A stretch of DNA of 64,000 bases from Chiridota heheva (lineage: Eukaryota > Echinodermata > Holothuroidea > Apodida > Chiridotidae). Position numbers and translations under genes: made by a program. The stretch's first letter is position 1. Each line of letters starts with the position of its first letter. Of the stretch, positions 37,023-48,298 are shown in pieces. The stretch lies in contig JAIGNY010000589.1 of the NCBI GenBank assembly GCA_020152595.1, positions 415,001 through 479,000 on the forward strand. Reading direction: 5' to 3'. The notes beneath the pieces are model-generated. The model worked only from the letters and a program-made list of their open reading frames with translations, was not told where the DNA came from and did not search any database.

Positions 37023-38959
37023 TTGTTTTGTGTACGTAGCCAACAAGAAAACAACAGATCAGCGGGAAAGTAAAATGCCTGGAACGACCCGAACGGGGGT
37101 ATATGACGATTTTACCTAATCCAAAAATTGTTTACCATCTGGGAACTTTACCACCGCAGGCAAATTGGTAGGCACAGTGCAGCAGTGCGGGCCACTAGCG
37201 CGAGACAGGGACAACGTAAAATACGCATATCGCATATTGTGCTCGATCGTGTATCAGTAAATCATTGTAAAATGGGTTGCTTTCATCATTAATTTTGTGC
37301 AAAACGCACGAATTTTGTGAAATACTTGTACGTAAACTAGTAACGTTGGTGGGGTATTATCTTTAGATGTATTTTTAGCTAAACATTTGTTTGTTTTACA
37401 AGCAAACGAAGCTTTAACTTTGTATGAGAGTAATGCAAGGTCAGTATTTAGCTTTAGGCCTTGTGCATGAAAATACTTATCTGACAAGAAATGTCATTAT
37501 TAATCGCTGTGAAATGTCATTATTAATTTCTGTGAAATCTCACCGTCTTGCAGCGAATGTGACTAGACTTAAGTATTAATTAAATACAAATGAAATTTTG
37601 TCAAACTTAAAAGCTATAAGCCTGTAAGCCGTAAATCTGGGTAGGACCATAATCAATAAAAAACATAAATGCATATGCCATGGGCCTAACGTTAGGCCTA
37701 TGTTTATAATGGAGTAGTAGGCGTGGGCCCAAACAACCCATTACTAAAATTTAATCGATACAACCATATTAAGGCAGATTAAAAATTCATTAATTTGTCT
37801 TTTTATGTTTAAGTTCTAACAACACAATTCTTTATGAATGTTGGATTTATTATCAAATCTAGGTGGATTTCACCTGGTATCTATATGTTTTTTGAAAAGT
37901 GGACCTCTTTTGGGTGCTTTCTCAAATAAGTAGTCAATGGTAGCATGCCTAACTGAATTCAGTTTCTTCTTTGCAATGATATAAGATAATACATAATAAT
38001 ACAATACATGCAAAATGGCTATACATTGTAAATTTAAATACCAAGAATTTGTATGTACTAAAAACAAAGTTGATAATATTCATGATAGTTTTGAAGACAC
38101 TAAGAAGTCACATGATGCAAAATTTATCACTTGAGTGACTGCATGTATTACCTGCTGAAGTATTTAGGCCTATGTGTGTACCATCACAGAGAGTAAGTCA
38201 AAACAAGCTTCATGAGGAGATCATGCAGATTGAAATGTTCATGTTATAAAAAGTTGGAAAGTGTGAAAGCTGCCAAATATTTGTTGCTTTGGTATACATA
38301 TACTTCAGATGTCTAATATACTGAATGTGGGCATCTACTTTCTATGTTTCATGTCTTATCATAAATTTAAATCTATGGTTTGTTAAATTAAATTTGCTTT
38401 ACTTGCCGTTTTGCCAATATTTTAAGTTTGGCTTTATATTTTCATTTTATTATAAACAGGGCCTAATCTCAAACCAGCTGTCAGCTGAATGAGCTATTCA
38501 ATAGCTATAGCCGGTGAGTGAAGCACAGAAACATGTATACATCACACCATGGCATAAGATCATATTCTCAGACTATATGATAATTTAAATGTGAATTTTC
38601 TGACTGCTTAAATTATATCTGTTATGCCAACTTGATGATAAAATAGTGTTAATGTGTAGTGTCTAGTTTTATATGTTGTGTTAAATAAATTTGTGTATGA
38701 AATGTGTAATGCATGAATGAACATATAAACATGGCATCTATGGGTAATTCTTTCTTTTGCTTATACTATCATTCACTTACTATAGGTTAAGTGAACTTTG
38801 TGCATGCTTGAAGATCAAATATTGGAAACTTTTACCTGCTTACAGGAAAAATATTTCTATAAGAAGCCCAATTTATCTGTTTATTAATATGCTGATGTAC
38901 TCTATCTTTATTAAATATCAACAAACGTTAAACAATTATGAATATGCTTATGGTCAATT
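37023..38959. other. Intergenic DNA, no gene recognised
   Basis: AT-rich with only short frames. The palindrome CCTAACGTTAGGCCTA occurs at about 37683-37699. Confidence 0.4.
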
Positions 38960-39184
38960 CCGTGTGACGGTTGTGACGATTTAGAAGAAATTTATGAACT
39001 TAATTTCACCCAAATAGTAAATCTTATTATCCCAATGCAGTACCATCCATAGGTATATAATATAAGCTTATACCCAACTCAGAAGAAAAAAGTCAGTCAA
39101 ATGCTACGACAGATATGACTGAGGCGAGCAAACATGCGTGACGGGTGTTACATAAAACAGACATCGGTTTTTCAAATTTGAATT

Positions 39185-39456
39185 GTCTACCAACTGTGAT
39201 GTAGCGGTTATCATACATGTCTATAGACCACGAGGCCCTGGGTTCAAGCCTGGGTTGAGTAGACACGCCAGTGCACCACAACTGGTTATCAAAGGCCGTG
39301 GACATTAACTTGGTTGTCGGTATTATATCTGTCCGTACGTCGTACCTGTGTTCTCGTCCGGGTCGTATTAAGCGTTTCGTGATAGCATTGTTACTATCAT
39401 AACCAAATACGCAGGCGACAACCCCGTCATTGTAATTGTGTGTTCACTCGTCGTCA
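39185..39456 (+). mobile_element. tRNA-derived SINE, copy 3
   Basis: Head TGATGTAGCGGTTATCAT (A box); GGGTTCAAGCCTGGG, the family's best B box; body with GTCCGTACGTCGTACCTG and GGTCGTATTAAGCGTTTCG; tail TCACTCGTCGTCA. Flanked by TCAAATTTGA (39172-39181) and TCAAATTTAA (39457-39466), an imperfect ~10-bp target-site duplication. Opposite orientation to copies 1 and 2. Confidence 0.85.
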
Positions 39457-40125
39457 TCAAATTTAATGAATGCATATAAAACTCTGTGATGTTGAAAGAG
39501 CAATGAGCAAATTTTAATCATCAAATATAAGTTGGAATTCATTGTAATAAAGCATTATAAAAGCTTAGGAATTCAACAATCTGCCACTAAAATATTTATT
39601 GTGACGGGTGTTACGGTGTCTGAAATTTCTATTGATCAGTTTTGATATTTGCCCTTTAAATATTTAAAATAATCTATTTTGAATGTATTTGGATCTCTTT
39701 TGCACAAAATAAGCTTTGAATTCAAGTAAAACAGTATGAAAATACACAGGACCACTATGTATATATCTTTTGGGGAATGATATCACTGATGGTAACGAAC
39801 ACTGTATTTTACAAGGTGTTGTCACACCACACTTTAATGTTCACACACTGCACTGTACTTTCAATGATTTTAGTACCTAAAACAAGGTTTATATGGCAGA
39901 AATGCCTATTCTGATAAATAACGTATTTCAATTTACATCATACCTAAAATCAAGTGTGTTGTTTACCTTTTCTTTTTTTTGGTGCATAATGTATTTTTCT
40001 ACTTTATACGTAACACCCGTCACATAAATTGTGACGGGTGTTACACACTTTGTTTTGTACCAGAAGTTTGTAAATGTAGGTGATTTCATTGACAGGATAG
40101 AATTGACATAAAGATATCGATATGA

Positions 40126-40591
40126 CAGTCCGGTAGCATGCCTATTAATGGGAACATAAATGTTCCTATTAATGGGAATATTATGCTACATGGAATCCGC
40201 CATTTTATGATATTTCCCATAATCCTTTGCTATCCTAACGTTAAAACCTAATTTGAAATACGTCTGGGGAAAATATCTTTGATAGGAGAAACGTAAAACT
40301 CATGAAATTACCTTCATTACTGACATGGCTACAACTTTTCCACTCCCGTTTGATATGTTCACCACGCCGTTTTCGAAAAATTAAATAAATAGACAATAGA
40401 GCTAGGTTTTTAGGCGCGAAACGGCTATTTTGAAAATTCAAAAGTTTTTCAACACAATGATTTGTAATATTTCAAGGACATAAAATAGAAAGTATGACAT
40501 TCTATTGCAACATCTGAACAATATGGCTGCATGACTTTAATATTCTCGTGTGTAATTGATGTTCCTATCAATAGACATGCTTTCCGGACTG
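40126..40591. mobile_element. MITE copy 2 (466 bp), 31-bp imperfect TIRs, 5-bp TSD
   Basis: The left end reads CAGTCCGGTAGCATGCCTAT; the right end in reverse complement reads CAGTCCGGAAAGCATGTCTA. Flanks TATGA at 40121-40125 and 40592-40596 are a perfect 5-bp duplication. It is the unexpanded form of the element at 15444-16441, in opposite orientation, with one rather than eight copies of the 74-bp terminal unit. Confidence 0.88.
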
Positions 40592-40596
40592 TATGA

Positions 40597-41799
40597 ACAG
40601 TATCACACAGTACTGAGTCTGCCCTACTACATGTGCAAGATTATGTTCTTCAAGCGCTCGACCAGCAGAAAGCTATTTTATTTCTTATGTTGGATCTGTC
40701 TGCCGCGTTTGATACGCTAGACCACCAAATCATGCTTCGTCGTTTTGAGCATAGCTTTGGCATTTCTGGCAACGCTTTGGATTGGCTATCATTCTATTTT
40801 AATTGTCGGACTAACCATGTCCATGTTCCTGGAGCTGACTCCAACACTGTAAATCTTGAATATGGGACCCCACAAGGCTCTGTTTTAGGACCTTTGTCAT
40901 TCACACTTTATACTATCCCAATAGGTGACATATTGCGGAAGCACAAGATCGAGTATCACATATATGCTGATGATATACAGATTTTCTTAGCCTTTAACCC
41001 TAAAGTTCCACTCGATGCTGAATGTGCTTTATTCAAACTGACCTCCTGTGTGCAAGATATCCAACAGTGGATGATTGCAAACAAACTTAAACTTAATGAG
41101 GACAAATCAGAGTGTATCATAATCTCTTCATCAAATGCTAGTAAAGCCCTTGAGAACCTCAAGTTTGTATTTGGCAATACTTGCATCTCACCAGTCACTT
41201 CAGTTAAAAATCTGGGAGTTGCTTTCGATAATAGAATGTCAATGGACAACCATGTGACACAACTTAGTAAAACAATTAATTATCATATTAGAAACATTGG
41301 CAAGATTCGTCGGTACATTGACGTTGAAACCTGTCATTATGTTGTTCGATCACTCATCCTATCACGTTTGGACTACTGTAATTCCCTTTTGAATGGTATT
41401 ACCATGAAAAACGTAAATCGCCTACAGAAACTCCAAAATAAAGCTGCTAAGCTTATCTTCAGGAAACGTCGTCGTGATCATGCCTCACCCTTGCTCAACA
41501 AATTGCATTGGCTCCCTGTGTCACAGCGAATTTTATACAAAACATGTCTTATTGTCTACAAATCCCTGATACATCAATCACCTGAATACATATCCAACAG
41601 TCTGAAACTTTATACACCAGCACGATCCCTTCGCTCCTCTTTTAAAAATTTCCTGACTGAACCCAGAACTAATACCAAAGCTGGTTCTAGGGCTTTTTCA
41701 GCTGCAGCACCCCATGTTTGGAACTCTTTGCCTTCACACATTCGCCATGCCAGTTCACTTGGACAGTTCAAAACACGTCTCAAGACTTTTCTTTTTTAA
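40597..41799 (+). CDS. CR1/L2-like LINE reverse transcriptase, 5'-truncated, uninterrupted frame
   Basis: Non-LTR retrotransposon RT. The frame is open from at least 40597 to the stop at 41799 (~400 codons; first Met at 40633). In order: SHSTESALLHVQDYVLQALD, FLMLDLSAAFDTLDHQIMLR (RT motif A), FGISGNALDWL, YGTPQGSVLGPLSFTLY (motif B), EYHIYADDIQIFLAF (motif C, YADD at 40963), NKLKLNEDKSE, VKNLGVAFDNRMSMDNHV, RSLILSRLDYCNSLLNG, LQKLQNKAAKLIFRKRRRDH, LHWLPVSQRILYKTCLIVYK, and AAPHVWNSLPSHIR ending FKTRLKTFLF. The fingers region and the endonuclease are missing, so it cannot retrotranspose alone. The lack of any stop suggests a young copy. The tail ends in (GGAT)n at 41878-41902, as in many LINEs of this group. 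The left end lies 6 bp from the MITE. Confidence 0.9.
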   Translation, partial: TVSHSTESALLHVQDYVLQALDQQKAILFLMLDLSAAFDTLDHQIMLRRFEHSFGISGNALDWLSFYFNCRTNHVHVPGADSNTVNLEYGTPQGSVLGPLSFTLYTIPIGDILRKHKIEYHIYADDIQIFLAFNPKVPLDAECALFKLTSCVQDIQQWMIANKLKLNEDKSECIIISSSNASKALENLKFVFGNTCISPVTSVKNLGVAFDNRMSMDNHVTQLSKTINYHIRNIGKIRRYIDVETCHYVVRSLILSRLDYCNSLLNGITMKNVNRLQKLQNKAAKLIFRKRRRDHASPLLNKLHWLPVSQRILYKTCLIVYKSLIHQSPEYISNSLKLYTPARSLRSSFKNFLTEPRTNTKAGSRAFSAAAPHVWNSLPSHIRHASSLGQFKTRLKTFLF

Positions 41800-41877
41800 T
41801 CATGTATTACTTACTGAACTTTGGGGCAGCATTCTGGGCGCTTTGTATCCTATGGAAAAGGCGCCTACTACAAATGA

Positions 41878-41902
41878 ACATGGATGGATGGATGGATGGA
41901 TG
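41878..41902. repeat. (GGAT)n tail of the LINE
   Basis: Five to six ATGG units directly after the LINE 3' UTR; short tandem tails are typical 3' ends of CR1/L2-type elements. Confidence 0.8.
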
Positions 41903-42330
41903 AACAAGGTGTATTTGAAGCATAGTTTGTATGAGAGTTATACCAATTTTTCTATAACATGCGATGGGTGTTACAGTGGCAATACCCCAAACCATATAAT
42001 CGGATTATCTAGGAACAATTTAAATCCTAAGCTTAAAGGCTAGAACTATAAATTAATGGACTATCTTTGTAAATCTTTTCAAGTTTTGAATGGCATTTAC
42101 TTTTCTGGTATTATATACTGCGTTTTGTACAATGTATGTAACACCAGTCACACAATTTGTGACGGGTGTTACATATTTCATTTTACCATATGCTTGGATA
42201 TAAAAGAAATTTGATTTATTGGTACCACTGATATCAGTCTGAATGAAGATGATTTGAAACATATTTGTTGTTTCATGTCTTTATAGAGTTATAGAAACTT
42301 TTCTGAAAAAGTGTGACGGTTCTTACATTA

Positions 42331-43883
42331 CAAATTTCTCAAATATTTCTCAAAAAATCCAGTCATTGAGTCTACTAACTGCATAAATATGTATATTATA
42401 TTCATGGATTAGGAAAAGCGAGTACATTAACCACTAAAACACATTAAATCTGAAAAGCTGGTACACCATGAAAAAATATTGGTGAAAAAAAAATTACCAG
42501 CTATATTCAGATATTGCATGGTACTTTACACAGAGCAGCGTTTATTTTGCATTAATACTGGAAAATTTTCGAAGAGTTTCCTTGATCATAAAAATTCACA
42601 TATTGGTGGATACTAAAACTAATTAATCTACTTCATCAAATTATTTTCAGTTTTTATGCTTTATGCCTCTATTTCTGTGGAATTTACCTCATGTGTATAA
42701 CCAAGTAGCCTACCAGTCCGCGCAATGCAATATCATCAAAATATAACAAATCAAATTTTCTTTTTATCTATTACATATTATCCAAGAGTATATGTGTAAT
42801 CAATTTTGCTAATGATGCGTGTAGATAAAATTACAATGGCAGATTTGTGACTTAATTCACCTCCCATCCATATTTAGTTTCACTCCAAGTAATACTTGGC
42901 TTTTCATCAAATGTAAACAATCACTATTTACTTTATAGTTTATTGGCAAAACTACTGGTCTTATTTCTAATAAGAATAACCTTTGCCACACCCATTGGCA
43001 ATATTTGTAGGCCTTTTCCAATTTCCTGCCAGGATTGAGAATTGCGATCACATTTTATCCCTAAAAACTAAAAACAAAATAGCGATTACTTATATATCAT
43101 ACGTGATGAAAACACTATTTGATATTACTTGGAGTGAACATAAAGAGGGATGGCAGACCTGTGAAAGTCTCAAATTTGCCATGGAAAATTTTCCGACATC
43201 CATTTACTTCATTAGAAAAAGTGTTTGCACCCACCACTCTTTGTAAAAGTTGTTCAATATTTTTTTATTTTTTTCATTTGATAATATTCTATAAAGATAG
43301 ACATGCATGCAGGACCTAGTTTGAATTGAATTGTAATTTGTAGCACGAATCTTCATGTCAAGTTTTACAAAACACACATTTTCACATTTTTCTTTTATCA
43401 CGCACAAAACGTAGGTGAACGTCTCAATATAGTGCCATTACATATATCTATCCATTTTGTATTACGTAAAAGTGATCCATAACGATAAAAGGCCTTGTCA
43501 AAAGTTGACCTCAGATCGTCGCGGAAAGGCCTAGTGTTTCAAGCGCGTAGTTGAAATTCATCTACGCTTCTATGATAAGCCAATGCAGCAGTTTCAACGT
43601 TATACGGTATATAGCGTTTTCTGAAAGTGTATCCATGTTAGTGGCTATAACGTATACTAGTACAGTCAGATGTTATCTGACTAGGCCTAGGCTAGCTAAC
43701 GTTAGGCCTAATGTAGGACTATTCAGCTCCTTTAACAACATTGTGTACTCTAACGTTAGGCCTACAATTTAATTAAAATCTTCTTATCGACGCTGTTGGT
43801 AGTTTTCAGCTTTAAATACTGTATTTCTCATGCATTTTTCACAAATAGTAGATTTGATTCATTTTATTATTTTATTTCGTCAG
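42331..43883. other. Intergenic DNA with one inverted-repeat element
   Basis: AT-rich. 42862-43157 is an imperfect inverted-repeat (foldback) element: TTTCACTCCAAGTAATACTT near 42885 pairs with ATTACTTGGAGTGAA near 43120, and flanking CCATC/GATGG and TTTTCATCA words also pair. GCTAACGTTAGGCCTA words lie at 43690-43770. No gene seen. Confidence 0.5.
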
Positions 43884-43999
43884 GTACTTCCAGATTTCAC
43901 AAATAACCATAAACTTGAAGTACTACTGTAATGATTGGGAGGAGTGGGTATATGTGGACGAGGATTTTAGTTTGAGCATGAAAACTAAAATCCAAATTG
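43884..43999 (+). CDS. Candidate internal exon (unrecognised protein)
   Basis: A 116-bp segment between a good acceptor (TTATTTTATTTCGTCAG at 43867-43883) and a good donor (ATTG|GTAAGA at 44000). One frame is open throughout and reads YFQISQITINLKYYCNDWEE, then WVYVDEDFSLSMKTKIQI. The acidic/aromatic composition (WEEWVYVDEDF) is unlike the translated AT-rich background and suggests a folded domain, but I cannot name it. No neighbouring exons found. Confidence 0.4.
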
Positions 44000-44836
44000 G
44001 TAAGAACAAGTATTCACCTGTATTTTTTCTTGCGTTTTTTTTTTTTTTATTTTTGTATATTGCATACATTGTGGGAAAACATATTGAAAGCTGGTAAGAT
44101 TTGTTACCATTAACGATTGTTAAGGCTGATATTCTCTTTTCAAAAATAAATGGGAAATTTTGCCACAAATTCTATCTGGCCGGATAGTGACAAAAATTCC
44201 GGTTCCGGTTCTAGAAATGATTCTCAAAATCGTGCTAGATTTATCTCTTAGCAAGATGTTGGTAATAGCTTGAATTTAAGTATTTATCTAACTAAAAATG
44301 AAAAATAAATATCCAAGTAAAGAAAGATAAAGTTATTTTATTTAATATTATGAGAAAGTTTGAGCTACCGTTAGAATAAATCAACTAAACCAAGTATGTA
44401 TAACTAAGCTGGTCACCAATTATAGAATCAATTAAACTAAACATGAAATAAAAACATAAGGGATTGAAAAATTTAACATTTAAGACCATACTAGCAAACT
44501 TTCCTACAAATTAAAACATTAAGATTATCACATATTATAGACTTCAATACAAGAGCATTTATGTTTAAAGCTTATCAGGTGTCATTACCACAAAACCTAC
44601 AAACATTTTTTTTTTCATTAGCATCCAATGATAGATATAACACAAAACAACAAAATAATTTCAAACAAAAGTATGTAAGAACAAGGAAAAAACAATAGCT
44701 TATTTCCACATTAGGAGTCAAACTCTGGAACTCGCTTGATGATTGTATAAAAAAAAATGTAAAACCGGTAATTCTTTAAAAAAAAAAAATACAAACACAC
44801 TTTATTACACGATTTAAAGATTTTTCCGACATTACC
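44000..44836. other. Intron or intergenic DNA
   Basis: AT-rich; poly(T) at 44034-44049 and poly(A) runs at 44745-44790. No gene recognised. Confidence 0.4.
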
Positions 44837-45042
44837 CAGCGGCGGATCTAGAGGAGGGGTTCTGGGGGTTGGGACCCCCTCCTCTGAAAAAGTTCCAACT
44901 TTGATAATAATCAGAACCGCCGCTTCGTTGTGAATTTCCTTGATTCGTTTCTGTCAGTGGGGGAGGAGGAGAGGGACCCTTCCTCTGAAAAAGTTCCAAC
45001 ATTTTTCATTACTCCAATAATATTTTCCTAGATCCGCCCCTG
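44837..45042. mobile_element. hAT-like MITE, 206 bp, CAG.GGCGGATCTAG ends
   Basis: The left end CAGCGGCGGATCTAG and the right end in reverse complement CAGGGGCGGATCTAG form inverted repeats with one mismatch. Inside, TCTGAAAAAGTTCCAAC occurs twice (44884 and 44984). Flanks do not show a clear 8-bp duplication. CAGGGGCGGATC ends are common in hAT-type MITEs of many animals. Confidence 0.65.
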
Positions 45043-46504
45043 TGACTTGTTTTTCCATCCCACACCGAAAACTATGAACCCAAATCTAGATAAGCCACAA
45101 GGTCAAAAGTCAAATATAAATAGTACATTTATGAAAATTAATGTTTTCATGACTATGAAAATTCAACATTTTCATAGTTTACGATACCGAATTTCTGAAT
45201 AAGTACAGTACGCGGTCTGATTTGAAACCTCTGGTCTTGTAACGAAAGAACAATTTTTGTTTATAAGTGAAGAATTATAATAAAAGAGGCACCGCCACAC
45301 GCCATAACATGGACGACGCTGGAGCATTTCTGAGAGTAATCATGCAGTGCAATTGGATGCTGAGCATGTGGATGACAGGACAATGACTCATAAACACAAT
45401 TATGCCGAAGGTGTCACGGCAAGCGGTTGCACATGTTGTGAACCAGGGTGCGAAGCTCCAAAGTCCGAGTTTTGGTGCATATAGGCCTATGGTAAAAGCA
45501 ATGTCACATTTGTATTATCCTTTTAATCGTTATATTTATTGTCCATCAAAAATTAAGTGTTTAGTCCCACATCCCCCTTCTTGAGGGGAAGGGGGGAGGG
45601 GGCATTGAAAATTGCCCTTAATGTTATAATGTTGTCGTACATCAGTCGAATCATGTGCCCCCTCTCCCTCCAATTCAAACATCTTCCGCCCCCTGACATA
45701 AAGCTAAATACTTTTTTCCTAGTTCAGATCCTCAAAAGAAATCTTAAATAATGAACGTGCCCACTGGTTTTTCTGTCCGCTTTGCCCCGAGCTCCTTCCG
45801 ACATCCTTGGCTTCTTTCTTTCTTGAGAAATTCAAAATGTATCAGCAACTGTTGTCAAAAGGTGATGAAAGAAGTAGTTAGGTATTGATGTTACTCAGAA
45901 GGAACCCCCACCGGCGCCGAATTTACGGGAGGGCAGACGGTGGATGTGATCCGCCGTCCCTGTCTAAACAATAAACACTTAGTGACTATCAGGCTATTGC
46001 GGATCATGACACCAACAACCTTCTCATTTATAATCCATGTTTTTGAAATACTGCTTAATAAAGTACCCTTTCAGGCGGAAATACGAACCCCCTTTCAAAT
46101 CCCTAGCCGGGTTCCTAGTTACGGACCTGGTGGAAATTACTTTTACCTGGGGATGACATCTGAGACACATGGATGTAATCTGGGATTAAAACGAAACAGG
46201 AACGTGGCAACGGTCATCTCATTTGGTGGCGCTGGTGATGGTGACGTCTACCTGACCAACTGTTTGTATACCAGTTTGACCAATTGTAACGTACAAATAT
46301 GTGTTGCAAGCCAATTAGGCAAAAAGCGATATGTGCTATGAATATACGGGAAGAAGTTAAATATTGCCAAAATTCAACACGATTCTTTGCAGTGGGCCAA
46401 GGTGGTACCGATTGTCAAAATGTTGGTCTTTTACCGTTAAAAATACGTAACAAAGTGAAATGTATTCCATATGAATCACCTTGAAGCAACACATGCAAAG
46501 TCAA
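45043..46504. other. Unassigned DNA with one 133-codon frame
   Basis: Contains an open frame 45940-46341 (+) with no recognisable motif, a weak start context and G-rich/C-rich flanks (45590-45700). I cannot support it as a gene. Confidence 0.35.
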
Positions 46505-47097
46505 TAAAGGAGACATAAAGTCTCATACAGCTATTATTTCACATGATAGATTATACAAATCTTAACTAACGACCCAACACAGCAAGGCAAAATCTTATTC
46601 TCATCTCAAGTTATTCATGTTTGAAATCGACCAGCATGGGGGCTGCCATTTTGTTCAATTCTGTATTGAAATATTGTGCAAGATAACATGAATTTCCCCA
46701 ATAGGAACATAGGGATTATAGTGTAGTTTTTTTTATAGATGTGATTAAAGTTTTTATTCCAAAATGATGTGACACAAAGTTTTAACAGCATGTTTTGTTA
46801 ATTTCATGTGTACACAAAAATTTCCCTGACCCTTACAAAAGAAAAACAATTTTTCATAAGCTAGAAAACTTGAGGTAGATTATAAAGAAATACAAAGCAT
46901 TCCAACATCCTGCTGGGCTAATGACATCATAATCTGCATGTTTTGAAATCAAAATGGCAGCTCCCATGGTACTATTAAGTAGTAGCATTATTTTTTTTTA
47001 AATAATTACAAAAAAAATGTTTGAAACTTTAGTACATTTGTTATTTTCAATTCTATTATATAAAATAAGGATTATGTCAGACTTTATGTCTCCTTTA
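46505..47097. mobile_element. MITE, 593 bp, 19-bp perfect TIRs
   Basis: TAAAGGAGACATAAAGTCT at 46505-46523 is exactly inverted at 47079-47097. Internal words GGGGGCTGCCATTTTG (46640) and AAATGGCAGCTCCCATGG (46954) are also inverted to each other. If the terminal TA is the duplication, the element would be Tc1/mariner-like. No coding capacity. Confidence 0.7.
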
Positions 47098-47795
47098 ATT
47101 TTAAACCATCTAGATAGAGTTGTTGCATTCAAATGTAACTAAAGGAGTTGACATTTATTTTCATAAGTAACGCCAAATTAACTGGAATATATAATCATAT
47201 TATGCTGTTCCTTATACAAATTGTATGGTGGCCATTTTGGATTAATACAAATGTGGCAAAACTCACCTGCTTGATATTTAAGAATGTTCTAACTAAAATG
47301 AATATGTTTCTGTTTCCCTCATTAAAAAACACTTACTTTCCTTTCAAAAGCATGTCAATATGATTGTATATTTGAATTTATGCCACTAAGCCGTATTTTC
47401 CCGGTAAATATGCTACTGATTATATACTAAAGCAACCATTTTGAATTTATGCAAATGAGTCATAATTTACCTGCTTGGTATTTAAATTAATTTACCTGAA
47501 ACATTTATTGTTTCCCGCATCAGAAAACTTTGTCAATGCACTGTTCGCACAAAATTGAAATTATTAAGTGCATTTATCTGATGTGTTCTAATGTCTAAGA
47601 TTGATATTTTGTAAGAAACCTATAGTTTTATACCTTTCTGTTGCCAGTCAAACAGGCTTAGGTGCTTATCGAGTGTGATCGTGTAATCGCTGGCATACAG
47701 AACCTACCGTCAATACATGAATTAGTGCTGCAAGCACGAAAAATCTGACATTTGTTCGAAAATGGCTTTTAGTATTAAAGAAAACCCCAATATTA
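47098..47795. other. Intergenic DNA, no gene recognised
   Basis: AT-rich. A diverged direct repeat (..ACCTGCTTGATATTTAAG / ACCTGCTTGGTATTTAAA..) occurs near 47266 and 47470, with the preceding ..CCATTTTGGATTAATACAAATG / CCATTTTGAATTTATGCAAATG.., so 47220-47290 and 47430-47490 are related. Confidence 0.5.
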
Positions 47796-48293
47796 CATTT
47801 TTATATATATGATAAATGACTATAGTATGAAAGAAACAATTTGGTGTAAAAATCATGTTTAAATCTTTTTCCGTTTTGGAAAATTTCAAAAATTGCGCGA
47901 GGGTCACAATCTTGAAAAGTCACCTCACAGTGTAAAGTGTGATGTCATATAGGCAAAGCTTAGACAATTTATGTGTATTTCTTTAAAAATTAATTGCCTC
48001 TACCTAAATTACTGGACGCATTTTCTCGTTTAATGATTGAGATGGGGTATAACATACACTTTATAAGAACGTGCTTTGCCCATCTGCCCACTCACAAGTA
48101 AAAGAACAAAACAAAATATTTGGTTTTATAAAAATTTGTAAGAATTGCCTTTATGACATCACATTTTACACTGCGAGGTCACTTTTCAACTCGCGCAATA
48201 TTTAAAATGCAATAACTCCTAAACGGAAAAAGATGTAACATGATTTACACCAGTTGAATGCTTTCATATAGTCTTCTATTATATAAAAATCAT
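47796..48293. mobile_element. Foldback (long inverted-repeat) element, ~500 bp
   Basis: The left arm 47796-47962 and right arm 48130-48293 are inverted copies of each other over ~160 bp: GACTATAGTATGAAAG, GGTGTAAAAATCATGTT, ATCTTTTTCCGTTT, ATTGCGCGAG, CAGTGTAAAGTGTGATGTCAT and AGGCAA recur in the other arm in the reverse sense. The ~170-bp centre is unique. No coding capacity. Confidence 0.8.
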
Positions 48294-48298
48294 AGATC

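Larger units (their letters stand above)
38960..42330. repeat. Recurrent GTGACGGGTGTTAC motif region
   Basis: The word GTGACGGGTGTTAC (or a one- or two-base variant) occurs near 38963, 39138, 39601, 40030, 41962, 42160 and 42311. Twice it forms a near-perfect hairpin with its inverse: TGTAACACCCGTCAC..TTGTGACGGGTGTTACA around 40009-40046, and TGTAACACCAGTCAC..TTGTGACGGGTGTTACA around 42137-42173. Spacer sequences are AT-rich and only weakly alike. The SINE, MITE and LINE of this region are interspersed with it. Confidence 0.75.

Noticed and set aside
39185..39270. A true tRNA gene
   Set aside because: A and B boxes are present but no complete cloverleaf, and the sequence continues into a SINE body shared by two other copies with target-site duplications.
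45940..46341. 133-codon open frame as a gene
   Set aside because: No recognisable motif, weak start context, no splice evidence; 133 codons is not exceptional in this much sequence.
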